Positions 31,349 to 42,268 of a stretch of DNA of 64,000 nucleotides are shown here, piece after piece. This stretch comes from Saccharum officinarum (lineage: Eukaryota > Streptophyta > Magnoliopsida > Poales > Poaceae). How positions within the stretch are numbered: position 1 is the first letter of the stretch; each line of letters opens with the position of its first letter. The notes beneath the pieces are model-generated. The model had not been told where the DNA came from. It did no database searches and was given only the letters and a program-made list of their open reading frames with translations. A program made the translations under genes and the position numbers. The stretch is from assembly GCA_020631735.1 (NCBI GenBank), contig CM036231.1, positions 5,979,831-6,043,830 of the forward strand. Direction: 5' to 3'.

Positions 31349-32177
31349 TCTCTATTCAATTTTGAAACAACGGGATATTTTGTTTAGAGAACAGATGAGG
31401 AAAGTAAAGTGCTTCTAAATTAGCATTATTTAAAGAAGTTTTCATATTTCTGCTGCAAAGAAAAGAATATTGTCTTCTCATTAAATCTGAACCAACGGGA
31501 GGATTTAATTTGAAGAGCAGTTACAGTTGTTTAGAAAATGATGAAAAGTTTATCCTCTAACTAAAATTGGAACCAACGAGAAATTTTAATTAGAGGGATA
31601 TTCACATTATGATTTAAGTGAAATTATGATATTGTTATTTTCTGACCAACGTTGATGATAATAATATTATAAGCTTAATTATGAGTTTGAGGTTGAAATT
31701 TAAATCTATGATAAATTATGCATCAAAGTGACCAATTTTTCAGAGAATAGATAAAGATCAAGAAATGCTCATGAAATAGAAAGATGTATTTTCCACTGCA
31801 ATGATGATGATGATGCTCTTTTAATTAAATTCGAACCAACGGGAGAATTTAATTTTGAAGAGGGTTAATGATAATTGAGTTGTTCCATATGTTCATTCCA
31901 TTTATGCCCAACGGCGATGTGAAATTAATGTATAAGAATATTGTATTCATGATGTTGCTAATTTTAGCAAAAGTTATTGATAGAAAATTTTATAAGTTTT
32001 ATCAAAGAATTTTATCCATTTATTCTATTTCTATCCAACGGTGATATATAATTAATGTAGAAGAAAGTTGTTTTGTTCTGTATAAAAAAATAATTTAATT
32101 TTCAGTTTTTATCATCATGATATGAATTGTAATGAGGGGCATGCATGTTTAATTTGACCAACGTCGGATTAAGCATG
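31349..32177 (+). repeat. Array of at least eight stem-loops with a shared CAACG loop
   Basis: Each unit has AT-rich arms that pair with each other and a loop centred on (A/C)CAACG. Loops are near 31368, 31494, 31575, 31648, 31838, 31912, 32038 and 32161, with a degenerate one near 31732. Clearest cases: 31554-31596 (14 of 15 pairs), 31816-31862 (10-bp inner and 5-bp outer stem), 31474-31515 and 32144-32177. The arms of different units differ in sequence while pairing is kept, which suggests RNA structure or repeated inverted units. Position: leader of the copia element, before the pol remnant. Confidence 0.7.
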
Positions 32178-33339
32178 TGTGTTAAAGAATATCAGATTTA
32201 TTTCTGAATTTAATGATTGAATATGAGCCAATCCTAACATTTATGTCCCTTCAAGGGAATTGTCTCGCATGGTGGCATAAAATTTAAGAAAATACCTGCA
32301 TTGCAGGGTAAAGTTGGCATAATACTTGTCCTGCATGGTAAGAGAAAGTGAGATGACAATGTGTATCCCACACAGGAAGAGAAGTTTAGGGTAGCTCTTA
32401 TGCTATCCTGGTATGAGTTTAAGAACAAAAGGAAGTTGCAAATGAACCTCATGATAAGAATGGCATGCAAGCATGACTTGCAGAAGTACTGATAATAAGA
32501 GAACTCTGTTGAGTTCTTGAAGTGAAATGAGAAAAGTACTCCCATACGAATTAAAAAATAATTTTATTTTGTATGATATAATCATGTGGATGAAATAAGT
32601 AATCAAAGTTTCCTCATTCACAAGAGTTCTGAATGTTTCGAAATTGTGGCAGAAAAGTTTGTGCCATATTTCGAGGGGGTGGATTGTGACATGAATTGAG
32701 AAAGAAAGACAATTGAAAGAAACTTAGAAAGATAATTGAAAGATATTCCCCATTGTATGCTTTGCATTTAGAGAAAAATTGATCTATAAAAGATGAAAAG
32801 ATGAAGGTGATCGTTGAGGGAGTATAATGGTCATAATAAAGATACCCCTAAGTACAGAAATGGCTAAATTCCTGAACCTTTTACAGTTCGACAGGAAGAT
32901 AGCATTGAGACTAAGAAATACTAAGACGGTGCTTAAAGCACCAAATGAGATAGATTTTAACAGAATAAACTCAAAATAAGAAAGATTGAAGATACACTAT
33001 TCTTACAGAAGATAAAGTAATCTGGGGGAGCATGGTATGAAAAGATCTACGACTTAAAGAGAAGTGAGACCAGTGCCTACTTCAATGACTCAAGATCGAC
33101 AAATGCTCAACACCATATTGATGTTGTATGACTCATACAACACATGTTGTTAGCCCTTCAAGAAGATGAATAAGAAAACAAGGATCTAGTTATACAGAAC
33201 CCTATAGAATCAATTGACGATGAAAGAGCAACAACAACCCCATGTGAAAGAAGTGCCATTAGCTAAAGATCTGAAGGCCTCAAAGAATAAGAGAATCATA
33301 TATTTCTGATGACTATAAATTATATATTAATGAAGAAAT
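32178..33339. other. Decayed copia interior, no readable gene
   Basis: AT-rich with frequent stops in all frames. Short repeated bits such as CCTGCATTGCAGG, CCTGCATGGTAAG and TCCTGGTATGAG occur at 32290-32420. Parts may be gag or integrase too decayed to read. Confidence 0.4.
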
Positions 33340-34200
33340 TTAAATGGAAGGTGATCCCACCTCATTTGAAGAAACCATGAGAGGCATTAACATGTCTAAA
33401 TGGCAAGAAGCTAAGGAAATTGAAATGAAATCGATGAATACCAACGAAGTTTGAGAAACAGAAGCAGTTCCTAATGGAGCCAAAACAGTAGGCTGTAAAG
33501 GGTCTACAAGACGAAATGTGACTCCAAAGGGAATATAAGATATAAAGCACGACTTGAATCGAAAGATTTTACACAAAGAGAATGAATAGATTACAATGAG
33601 TGCTAGTGGCACATCATGATCTGAGTTACATCAGATGAAAGTAAAGACAATATTCCCTAATGGGATTTGTATGAAAATGATTATATGGCACAACCTAAAG
33701 GTTTTGTTGTGAAAAGAAAGAACGAAAGGGATGTCACCTATAGAAATCTTTTATGAACTAGAGGAAGTCTCTAAATAGTGGCATTTCGAGTTGAAAGATC
33801 AACTAGAAATTTTGGGTTAAAGAGAATGAGAGGATAATTACATCTGTATAAAGTTATAGAATAGGAAATTCATTTTCTAATCCTGTATATATGGATGATA
33901 CCTTACTTGATAGTAGTGATGTCAATCTACTATATGTGAAGAAGTTCTTATCCTCGAGGCTCAATAAGAATGTTCTCGGTGAAATGACTCTCGTTATAAG
34001 AATTGAAATTTACCGAGACAAATGAAAAGGGTATTAGGATTATCACAAAGGCATGCTTAGAAAAGATGGTAAAGAAAAAAAATTATACATGTAAGTGAAC
34101 CTACGCCTGTTCATATAGTCAAGGGTAATAGTTTTGAGAACTTTAGTGTTCCAAGAACCGATATGAGATAGATCAAATGAATATGGATCCATATGCTTTA
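33340..34200 (+). pseudogene. Copia reverse transcriptase, heavily decayed
   Basis: Translating in shifting plus frames shows WQEAKEIEMKSMNTNE and RYKARLESKDFTQREGIDYN, both conserved copia RT stretches, near 33390-33600. Then come MAQPKGFVV (near 33690), the catalytic YMDD (33888-33899), and SVPRTDMR- and PYALAVGSLM-like ends near 34150-34220. Many frameshifts and stops separate these. The order and spacing are those of a Ty1/copia RT, in the same direction as the LTR at 29740. Confidence 0.75.
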
Positions 34201-34204
34201 GCTG

Positions 34205-34268
34205 TTGGAAGCTTAATGAGTGCACAACTATGATATTACAGTTTAATGAGTGCACAAGTATGATATTA
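34205..34268. repeat. Short tandem duplication at the gap edge
   Basis: TTAATGAGTGCACAACTATG and TTAATGAGTGCACAAGTATG follow each other about 30 bases apart, and the second runs into the Ns. Confidence 0.8.
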
Positions 34269-34368
34269 NNNNNNNNNNNNNNNNNNNNNNNNNNNNNNNN
34301 NNNNNNNNNNNNNNNNNNNNNNNNNNNNNNNNNNNNNNNNNNNNNNNNNNNNNNNNNNNNNNNNNNNN
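34269..34368. other. Assembly gap (100 N)
   Basis: Exactly 100 Ns, the usual placeholder for a gap of unknown size. The sequences on both sides are copia-like but belong to different lineages, so order and distance across the gap are not certain. Confidence 0.99.
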
Positions 34369-34990
34369 GTTGAATGAGTATAATGTGAGTCATTCATTTT
34401 GGCCGAAGCAATCAACACGGCTTGCTTCTATAGCAACCGCCTCTATTGCCACAAGTTCCTAGAGAAGACATATATGAGATCTTAAATGGAACAAAGCCCA
34501 ACATTACATACTTCGGGTATTTAGTTGCAAATGCTACATCTTGAAGAAGGGCACTAGATTGAGCAAGTTTGAGAAGAAATGTGATGAAGGATTCTTACTT
34601 AGTTACTCCACTACTAGCAAAGCTTATAGAGTTTGGAATTTGGCTATGGTTTACTTGGAAGTTCATGATGTTGAGTTTGATGAAACAAATGGCTCTCAAG
34701 ATGAGGAAGATAACTTAGATGATGTGAGAGGAACTCAATTGACCAATGCTATGAAAAAATGGATATTTGTATATTAGGCCAAAGCAAGTGATTGATGTGG
34801 ATGACTACAAAGATCAAGTGCCTCCAAACCAATTACACAAGCTAGTGGTTCTCTATACAAAATCAAAGTTACATCATCTCAAGTGCAACAAGATCAACAA
34901 GTGGCTAGTTCATCATCTCCAACTCATGATCAACATCAACATCCAAGCAATCAAGTGTAGTGCTTCAACCAACCAACATTGCTAGAGACC
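34369..34990 (+). pseudogene. SIRE-type copia integrase C-terminal part
   Basis: Frames read FWPKQ (HSFWAEA-type) and ITYFRVFxCKCY-like stretches, then 34541-34777: LSKFEKKCDEGFLLSYSTTS and YRVWNLAMVYLEVHDVEFDE. These are the GKG-like end of copia integrase in the SIRE/Maximus lineage. A low-complexity linker (SSTHDQ-like, Gln/Ser rich) follows to about 34985. Several frameshifts. Confidence 0.75.
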
Positions 34991-35975
34991 ATCCATTGGA
35001 TTCCATCATTGGTGACATACAAAAGGAGTTCAAACTAGATCAAGATTGGCATCATTTTGTGCTCACTCTTCTTTTGTGTCAATGAAGCAACCCAAGGACA
35101 TGATAGAGCATTGAGAGATCCGGATTGGGTAAATGCAATGCATGAAGAGCTCAACAACTTTAAGAGAAATAAGTATGGGAACTAGTTGAAAGCCTAAGGA
35201 TCACAATGTCATTGGAACAAGATGAGTCTTTGCAACAAGCAAGATCAAGATGGTATAGTAGAACAAAGCAAGACTAGTGGCTCAAGGTACACACAATAGA
35301 GGGTCTTGACTTTGGTGAAACATATGACCCGGTTGCAAGATTGGAAGCAATTAGGATCTTACTTTGCCTATGCTTGTGCTCACAATATCAAGTTATATCA
35401 AATAGATGTGAAGAGTACATTTCTCAATGGTACATTCAAGAAAAGTGTATGTGGAGCAACCTCCCGGTTTGAAGATGTCAAGAAACCCAATCATGTCTAC
35501 AAATTGAGAAAGCTTTATATGGATGAAAGCAAGCACCTAGAGCATGGTATGAAAGATTGAGGACTTCTTGCTATCCAAAAGATTTGTCATGGGCAAAGTG
35601 GATACTACTCTCTTCACCAAGAGGATTAGGAAAGACTTGTTTACGTTGCAAATATATGTTGATGATATCATATTCAGTTCAACCAATCAAGATTATTGTG
35701 ATGAGTTTGGAAAATGATGGCAAAAGAATTTGAAATGTCAATGATTGGTGAACTTAGTTTCTTTCTTGGACTTCAAATCAAACAAATGAAGGAAGGAATA
35801 TTTGTAAGCCAAACCAAATACATAAAGGATATGCTAAAGAAGTTTGGTATGGAAGATGCAAAAGGAATAACTACTCCAATGAGCACTAATGGAAGCTTGG
35901 ATAGTGACAAGAGTGGCAACATGGTGGATCAAAAGCTATATAGATCAATGATTGTAGCCTACTCTATGTGACGGC
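34991..35975 (+). pseudogene. SIRE-type copia reverse transcriptase
   Basis: From about 35100 the plus frames read RDPDWVNAMHEELNNFKRN, then FGETYDPVARLEAIRILL (35310-35360), VKSTFLNG, YKLRKLYM- and the catalytic YVDD (35655-35666). Frame 35714-35971 gives MMAKEFEMSMIGELSFFLGL and QTKYIKDMLKKFGMEDAKG. At least four frameshifts and some stops; the order is complete, so this was a full RT domain. Confidence 0.85.
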
Positions 35976-36606
35976 ATCAAGGCCCAATGTAATGTTTAGT
36001 GTATGCATGTGTGCAAGATTTCAAGCCTCACCAAGAGAAAGTCATTTGAAGGAAACAAAGAGAATATTGAGGTACTTAAAACATACATAAGATGTTGGAT
36101 TATGGTATCTCAAAGGTGCAAGCTTTGAGCTAGTTGGATATTCAGATTCTGACTATGCCGGTGACAAAGTGGAGAGAAAGTGCACTTCCGGGATTTGTCA
36201 ATTGTTGGGAAGATCACTTATCTCATAGTCATCCAAGAAGCAAAATAGTATTGCACTATCTACCGCCGAGGCCGAATACATCACCGCGGGTAGTTGTTGT
36301 GCACAAATCTTGTGGATGAAGGCAACATTGAAGGATTTTGGAATCAATTTCAAGAATGTGCCATTGCTATGTGACAATGAAAGTGTCATGAAGCTAACCA
36401 ACAATCTGGTTCAATATCAAAGAACAAAACATATTGATAGTCGCCATCGCTTCATTAGAGATCATCAACAAAAGGGTGACATTGCAATTGAGAATGTGGG
36501 CACCAAAGATCAATTAGCCGATCTATTCACCAAGCCACTTGATGAGAAGAGATTTCACAAGCTAAAGAATGAGTTGAACATAATTGACTTCTCCAACATG
36601 AGTTGA
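35976..36606 (+). pseudogene. SIRE-type copia RNase H
   Basis: Reads SFELVGYSDSDYAG near 36125-36170 and STAEAEYITAGSCCAQILWM near 36255-36315. The open frame 36310-36606 has KNVPLLCDNESVMKLTNN and KDQLADLFTKPLDEKRFHKL, ending in the usual stop of SIRE pol (NIIDFSNMS). The acidic residues of the RNase H site are mostly present. The domain is broken by frameshifts upstream of 36310. Confidence 0.85.
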
Positions 36607-37735
36607 TGCACCTCATATATGACATGTCTCTTCTTCTTGAAATTGGTTGACATGTCATACATTCTATGCTAAGGACTCGTTTAGTGCATCTAATCATAAT
36701 TTACATGTTCTAGGCTCATTCATGAAAATCAAATGAATTTGAAGGTTATATGGTGCCACTATTGTTTCTTTGCTATGTATGATCTAGTGGTAGCATATAA
36801 CTTGTTTAAGTAGCTTGTGATCCTAAGTGTTTTATCTAGATAACTTGTTTAAGTATTTGCTTCAACATGGTGCATGATAACCCTTCTAGTGAGGTGTAAA
36901 AAAGCTTGCCCTTGGATCAAACCAAAGCATTTCACTTATGCAAACAATCTAGGTTGAATCACAAACTTGATCCTCACCCCATAATTCAATATGATAATCT
37001 ATCTAAAATTAGTCCCTTGTGGTTATTGGTGCCAAAGGGGGAGAAAATGTTGTTCACAAAGTTGTTCACAAAGATAAATTCTAAAGAGGGAGAATACCTA
37101 AAGGGAGAATTGATAAAAGAAGGGGATCAACTAAAATTTTGAGCACACAAGTAGGGGGAGCAAGCTCTTAAACATGAATGTTGCATTTCTTTGTGCACTT
37201 CATATGTATGATGCATAGTTATGCATTTCTTTTTCTTCGATACATTGCTTGTGTGGTGACTTGCTAGTATAATTTGAATGGTATATTAAGGTACTAGCAT
37301 GGATAGAAAGTAGTTAGATTTTTCTTGTTTCATGTTTTTCAAAGTGGTACTAGAGCCTTGCTTATAATGTTGATCTCACGAGGTTTCTAGTTATGCTTGT
37401 GCTTTTCTAAGTGGTATCTAACTACACAAGGTGCTAAGATGGTGTTTATCACTACTCTGATGGTATCACGCTTCAAAGGTCTATAATCTAAAACACTTAG
37501 CATCTATTGGTAGTCAATGCCCCTATATTTACCTATCTAAACATATATGCTTCCTAAATCCAAACATATAGCATACATGTAGGGGGAGCCATTGCTATCA
37601 ACTTGATTTTATGATCACTTGTCCATACTTCTTACACATGGTAACATATTTGGGCAATGTGACATGAAGTCAATCAAAATTTTATCATAATATTTTTGTG
37701 AAAGGGTTGTCACCAATTACCAACAAGGGAAAGAT
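36607..37735 (+). other. SIRE 3' untranslated region
   Basis: Non-coding stretch after pol with several polypurine words (AAAGGGGGAGAAAATG near 37034, TAGGGGGAGCAAG near 37152, GTAGGGGGAGCC near 37579). These are typical of SIRE/Opie-type elements. No envelope-like frame is seen. Confidence 0.6.
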
Positions 37736-38230
37736 TGAAAGCTCTATGTTTGGTGTTGGTAATTAATGACAATGCCTAAGTACTAATCCTATGCCTAAGT
37801 TGTATATAGCATATAAGGATTAGTACATTCCAAGGTTGCTGGCAAGATGGACATGGTGATCATGATGGCCACACTTGGATTTGGACGCAACCCTACATAA
37901 TCAAGTCAAAGGTATATGCTTAAGGGTTATGTTTTAGTAACCAAGACACCTAGTGGGTGTGGTTACATTATAGGATAGATAGCCGTACTATAAAGAGGGG
38001 AATGACGCGGCTATTAAACTCCTAAGTGCCTCTAGGTGTGCATTTCATAATCATATGCATTTGGATGAACTAATAACGCCTCGAAAAATGATTGTGAAAA
38101 TGCTAACACACTCACACATGACGTGATCACTTGGTGGTGTTAGCACATTTGCGATGGCGTTGGAGTTTGAGCGGTAGAGAGGGTTTGGGGTCCTCTCTCT
38201 CCCGCCGAGCTTGCGAGGCGGGATTCAGAT
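37736..38230 (+). repeat. SIRE-type 3' LTR, truncated
   Basis: Begins TGAAAGCTCTATGTTTGGTG after a purine tract (AAGGGAAAGAT). It shares the AATGATTGxGAAAAxGCTAACACAC stretch with the solo LTR at 59190. The sequence stops resembling an LTR near 38230, so the 3' part is missing. Confidence 0.65.
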
Positions 38231-38607
38231 GTTTTCGAGAAATAGTTGTTGGGCAATGATCTTCTTTCTTTTTTTTCAAAAAAAGAAGCGTATCGGCACA
38301 ACGACTCTCACGCTCCGAACCAAATTGCAAATAATATACACGTTCTTCAACTCGTTCCACTACGGTAGAAATACAACACATAAATATCTCTCTTGTATTG
38401 CGAACAATAATATACAAATATAATTCATATATAACTATATTAGGTTAATTAGGTCTATCCAATTTATTTACAGTTCTACAAAGGAAACTGTTGCTTCCTT
38501 ATTGCCTTATATAAATGTACAAAAAGATCAGGCATGAAGGCATTTTTTCTTTACTGTATTGCCCTTTCATACAAATGGCATCCAAAACTTTAGGATGCAG
38601 CCATATA
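38231..38607. other. Unassigned AT-rich sequence
   Basis: Starts with an A/T tract (TTTTTTTTCAAAAAAA) near 38265. No gene seen. Confidence 0.4.
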
Positions 38608-38756
38608 CTCCATCCATTTTAAATTATAAGTCGTTTTAATTTTTTATATACATTTTTACTATATATCTAGATATAATAATATATGTCTATATATCTAGCA
38701 AAAATAGATATATCAAAAAAAAGTTAAAAGCAACTCATGATTTGTAATAGAAGAAG
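38608..38756. mobile_element. Stowaway-type MITE, degenerate
   Basis: Left end CTCCATCCATTTTAAATTAT with TA on both sides (38606-38607, 38757-38758). The interior is a TATATCTAGATATA palindrome. The right end has drifted (GATTTGTAATAGAAGAAG). Confidence 0.75.
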
Positions 38757-38819
38757 TACTAGGCAACTGCATCATGTCTACCAAACCGTCACAAGGTATT
38801 ACTAATATTTAATGTGTGC

Positions 38820-39175
38820 TGGCGATCGAACAGACGGCGGATCCTGCGGTGGCCATGTCGGGCCAGGCCCAATCGTCCACCCAAACAGTTCCCAACAAAA
38901 AGGGGCAACCGGGCATGTTCGTTTTGACACATGGGTTGAAAACGGACGGAATTTTTTCTCTACCGTTCCGTTTTGTTTACTATATTTTTCTGTCCGTTTT
39001 CGTATTTATGAGATCCTGTTTTCGTATTTATAGAAGTAAAAAATGATGTTTTTCGTCCGTTTCAGAGTAATTCCGTTTTAATACGGAATAGACTCGTATT
39101 TATCCTGTTTTTATCCCGTTTTCAATTTTATGCTCAACATGTTCAAAAATTACATATCCTTATGTTATGTTAATA
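38820..39175. other. Possible hAT/Ac-like remnant
   Basis: Repeated words GTCCGTTTTCGTATTTAT, CCGTTCCGTTTT and AAAACGGACGGAATTTT resemble the subterminal motif clusters of Ac-like hAT elements. No terminal repeats or transposase are seen. Confidence 0.3.
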
Positions 39176-39819
39176 TAACTACGAATCACCAAATATGCAT
39201 ATCATGTAAATAAGGGCTGCTAGTGTCCACCCATTGGACCATAACTTTGTGCAGATATTTTTTCTGCCCACTTTTCTCACCCACACCCGTAACTGCCCAC
39301 CGTAACCCGTGTTGGCAAAGCAGCAGAACAGGGCGCGCGCGCGGACGGATGACAGGTTGTCCCATCGCATGGGGTCTACTCACCCACAATGCAAATAACT
39401 TTTAACGGATTAAAAAAATCATAAATCCTAAACCAAACATTAAAATTAAATTTCAAATACACCACCAGATTTCTCGCAACAAATCCTTCAAAACAAGATC
39501 CAACATGGATATATTTGAATAAAATTTTATTAATGAACATTTATCTTGTAAAGATAGACCATTTCCTTTTATTGAGTAGAAACAATGTTCTAGGTTCAGG
39601 GAATAATGTTCCGTCTTCGTAAGAAAAATGTTCTTAGTTTAGAAGAACAGTGTTCTAGTTTTAGATTCATAAAATTAGTACTATAATATATACAAAAAAA
39701 TAAATATATAACGTAAGTATAAATAATAAAATATAGAGCAAAGCATAAGGAAAAAAAATACAATTCGTAACAGAGAAAAATTAAAAGAACATCACATGGA
39801 TACTTTTTAAACAATCCTA
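39176..39819. other. AT-rich sequence without gene
   Basis: A short GC-rich piece at 39260-39380 and then AT-rich DNA with three ATGTTCT/AGAACA words near 39595-39660. Nothing coding. Confidence 0.4.
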
Positions 39820-40480
39820 AAATATACTATAGGACCTCACATGTGTAGTAAGTGAACATTACCAAATACACTATAGAACATCACTGAATACATTATAGAA
39901 CAACAAATATATATAACGGCCCGGTTCGGCAGGCTGTTTTTTGGCTTATAAGCCGGCTGTGGCTGATTTGCTGTGAGAGAAAAATACTGTTCCACGGCTG
40001 ATAAGCCGTGCTGATAAGCTCAGCCGAACAGGGGGAACATGAACATCAATAAATACATCATGGAACACCGCACGTGTACTAAGTGAACATCACTAAATAC
40101 ATCATATAACATCACTTAATACATTATAAAACATCGTATGCATATTACGTAATTATCACTAAATACATAATAGAACATCACTAAATACATTATATAACAT
40201 CACATATATATTACGTGAACATAACTAAAATACATAATAGAACATCACTAAATACATTATATAACATCACATATATATTACATGAACATCACTAAATACA
40301 TCATAGAACATCACATTATACTATGTGAACATCACCAAAAATATCATAGAACATCACATGTATAGTACGAGAACATCACACATATATTACACGAACATCG
40401 CAAAAATATATCATAGAACATTACATGTGTAACACCTGAACATAAAAAAACATCACGTAACTTCACATATATAAGACATG
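39820..40480. repeat. Tandem array, unit near 45 bp
   Basis: Many imperfect copies of GAACATCACTAAATACAT-(C/T)ATAGAACATCACATATATATTACGT. It is interrupted by a MITE at 39920-40033. Helitron-like subterminal arrays often look like this, but no ends were found. Confidence 0.8.
39920..40033. mobile_element. MITE with CCCGGTTCGGC ends
   Basis: Inverted ends CCCGGTTCGGCAGG and the complement of CAGCCGAACAGGG. The interior has GCTTATAAGCCGG/GCTGATAAGCC pairs and TGATTTGCTGTGAGAGAAAAA. Related to 26369-26492 in opposite orientation; splits the tandem array. Confidence 0.75.
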
Positions 40481-41010
40481 AACATAAAAAAATAGAACAT
40501 CACCACATAAACATAAAAAACAACGGAGAACAACATAAAAATAATATAAAAAGAAAGAAAAGAAAAAATAAAAGAAAGATAAAAATATAAAAAATTATAA
40601 AATAATAATAATAATAATAAACACATAAAAAGAAAAAATAAAATAAAAAATGAATGATTCACGAAAAGAAAAAAGAAAAGAAAAATAAAAAGAAGAAAAT
40701 TAAATTAAAATTGAGAAATAAAAAACATGAATCAAAGAAAAAACATAATTAGAAAAGAAACAAAAGAAAATACATAAAAAATAAATCAAAAGAAATGGTA
40801 AAAATAGAACATCACATGTACAACATACGAATATAAAAAAATAATAAGAAAAAGAAATAAAAAATAAAAGAAACATAAAATATAAAAAATTAAAAGAATA
40901 ATAAAAACATAAAACATAAAAAGAAAATAAAAATAAAAAATGAAGCATGGAAGGGCAAAAAGAAAAAAAAGAAAAATGAAAAGAAAAGAAAAAAGAAATT
41001 AGAGATACTA
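40481..41010. repeat. A-rich low-complexity tract
   Basis: About 500 bp of AAAATAAAAGAAA-type sequence on the plus strand. Open frames on the minus strand here (poly-Phe) are artefacts. Confidence 0.85.
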
Positions 41011-41277
41011 ACGTACCTGCTTCTGGACTAATCCGTTCCGGAGTTCCGTACGCTGCTGCTTCCCGGGCGCGGACGTGCGCAGTGCGCTCCCGCGCGCCGC
41101 AATTTCCCGCACTCCACAGTTTCCCGCGCGCTATTCGGCGGACGGCTCCGGTCCAGCCATTCGGACCGGATACTTTCCGGAGGGGCACGCCGCCCGCTGG
41201 CCCTGGAAACTTGTTGATGCGATGCGATGCGACGCTCCAATGCAGAATGCTATATTCCTTCACGACAAAGCCACCAC
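41011..41277. other. GC-rich segment, no gene assigned
   Basis: GC-rich with repeated TTTCCCGC words. Open frames on both strands, none recognised. Confidence 0.4.
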
Positions 41278-41830
41278 CCTTAGTCTATCCGTATTTATGA
41301 ACCTCTATATTCATCATCTATACATCCTAGTCACCAAGATTCGCTCTTCTATATCCAATTCTTTTGCACCCATCTATCCTCTATATTATCCTCTATTCAC
41401 TGTGAGACTCACTTGTCACTTTATCTAAATATATCCATGTGAGATCTAGTTTTGAAGGATTTATTGAAACGAATTTAATGGTGCACTCGAAATTTAATTT
41501 GGTGTTTTAGTTTATGAGTTATACTCCCTCCATCCCAAAAAAACATGTAAATCTCGTTTCCTGAGAAGTCAAATATTCTTAATTTTGACTGAATATATAT
41601 GACAGTATTAATGTTCATGATACGTAATAAGTATCATTAGATTAATTATAGAATATATTTTCCTAATAAACCTAATTGAAGATATAAATGTAGATAATAT
41701 CTTCTAGAAACTTAGTCAAACTTAAGATTCTCTTGACTCCTCGTAAAACGAGATTTACATATTTTTTTAGGATGGATGGAGTAACATTTTTTTTTGTTAG
41801 GAGAAAAAATGAGGTCCGCGCTGCATGCTG
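41278..41830. mobile_element. Non-autonomous DNA element, copy 2, split by a Stowaway
   Basis: 41278-41523 matches 18646-18905. The match appears to resume after the Stowaway (41784-41815, with a T-rich tract then GAGGTCCGCG against GGGGTCCGCCA). The insertion site is a TA in GAGTTATA. Confidence 0.65.
41524..41781. mobile_element. Stowaway MITE
   Basis: 258 bp, ends CTCCCTCCATCCCAAAAAAA and its near complement. TA duplications at 41522-41523 and 41782-41783. Inner inverted block CATGTAAATCTCGTTT/AAACGAGATTTACAT. Confidence 0.93.
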
Positions 41831-42268
41831 TCCCTCTCTCCTCTTTCCCTCCCGCGTGTCTGGCGTAGGCGCGTTAAAGGCGGGGCCTACGCCTGTAGCA
41901 CACACCCACTACCACTAGGGTGGGAGGCCCGTCCGATACGTACCGTTTACAGGTACCGCTGTAGTAATATGCTCCATTAAAATCGTTTGACCAGTGCGGG
42001 TAGTCTTATCTACCGCTGCTAGTCGACTGAAAGCTGTTGTGGTCGTGCTCCCTCCCCCGCTCTTCCCTGCTAGTACATACAGTAGTAGTACACTCTACGT
42101 CACTGCGTGGCGTGGCTCGGCAAGCGGATCTCCTTCGTCCTTCCCGCCTAGCGGGCCCTTGCCTGGGCCCCAGCGGCCCTATGAAGAGCACACCTCTTGC
42201 CCCGATCGAGATTCCACCATAGCCAGTGCCCAGGGGCATCCTCCTCACCTCGTTCCCTCCCCCAATCA
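41831..42268. other. GC-rich sequence without assigned gene
   Basis: Unassigned. Open frames on both strands at 41994-42272 overlap each other. Nothing recognised. Confidence 0.4.

Noticed and set aside
31349..32177. CRISPR-like repeated structure
   Set aside because: Repeats are imperfect, spacing varies from 73 to 190 bases, there are no cas genes and the DNA is plant nuclear.
34043..34462. Frames reading through the N gap
   Set aside because: Translation across unknown bases is meaningless.
36607..37735. Envelope-like gene after SIRE pol
   Set aside because: Some SIRE elements have one, but only short frames without membrane segments are present here.
38231..38607. Continuation of the SIRE LTR
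   Set aside because: Similarity to the solo LTR is lost near 38230 and the expected CACCCC...CTCTAG end is not seen.
40453..41010. Minus-strand membrane-protein-like frames
   Set aside because: Poly-Phe from the A-rich tract on the plus strand.
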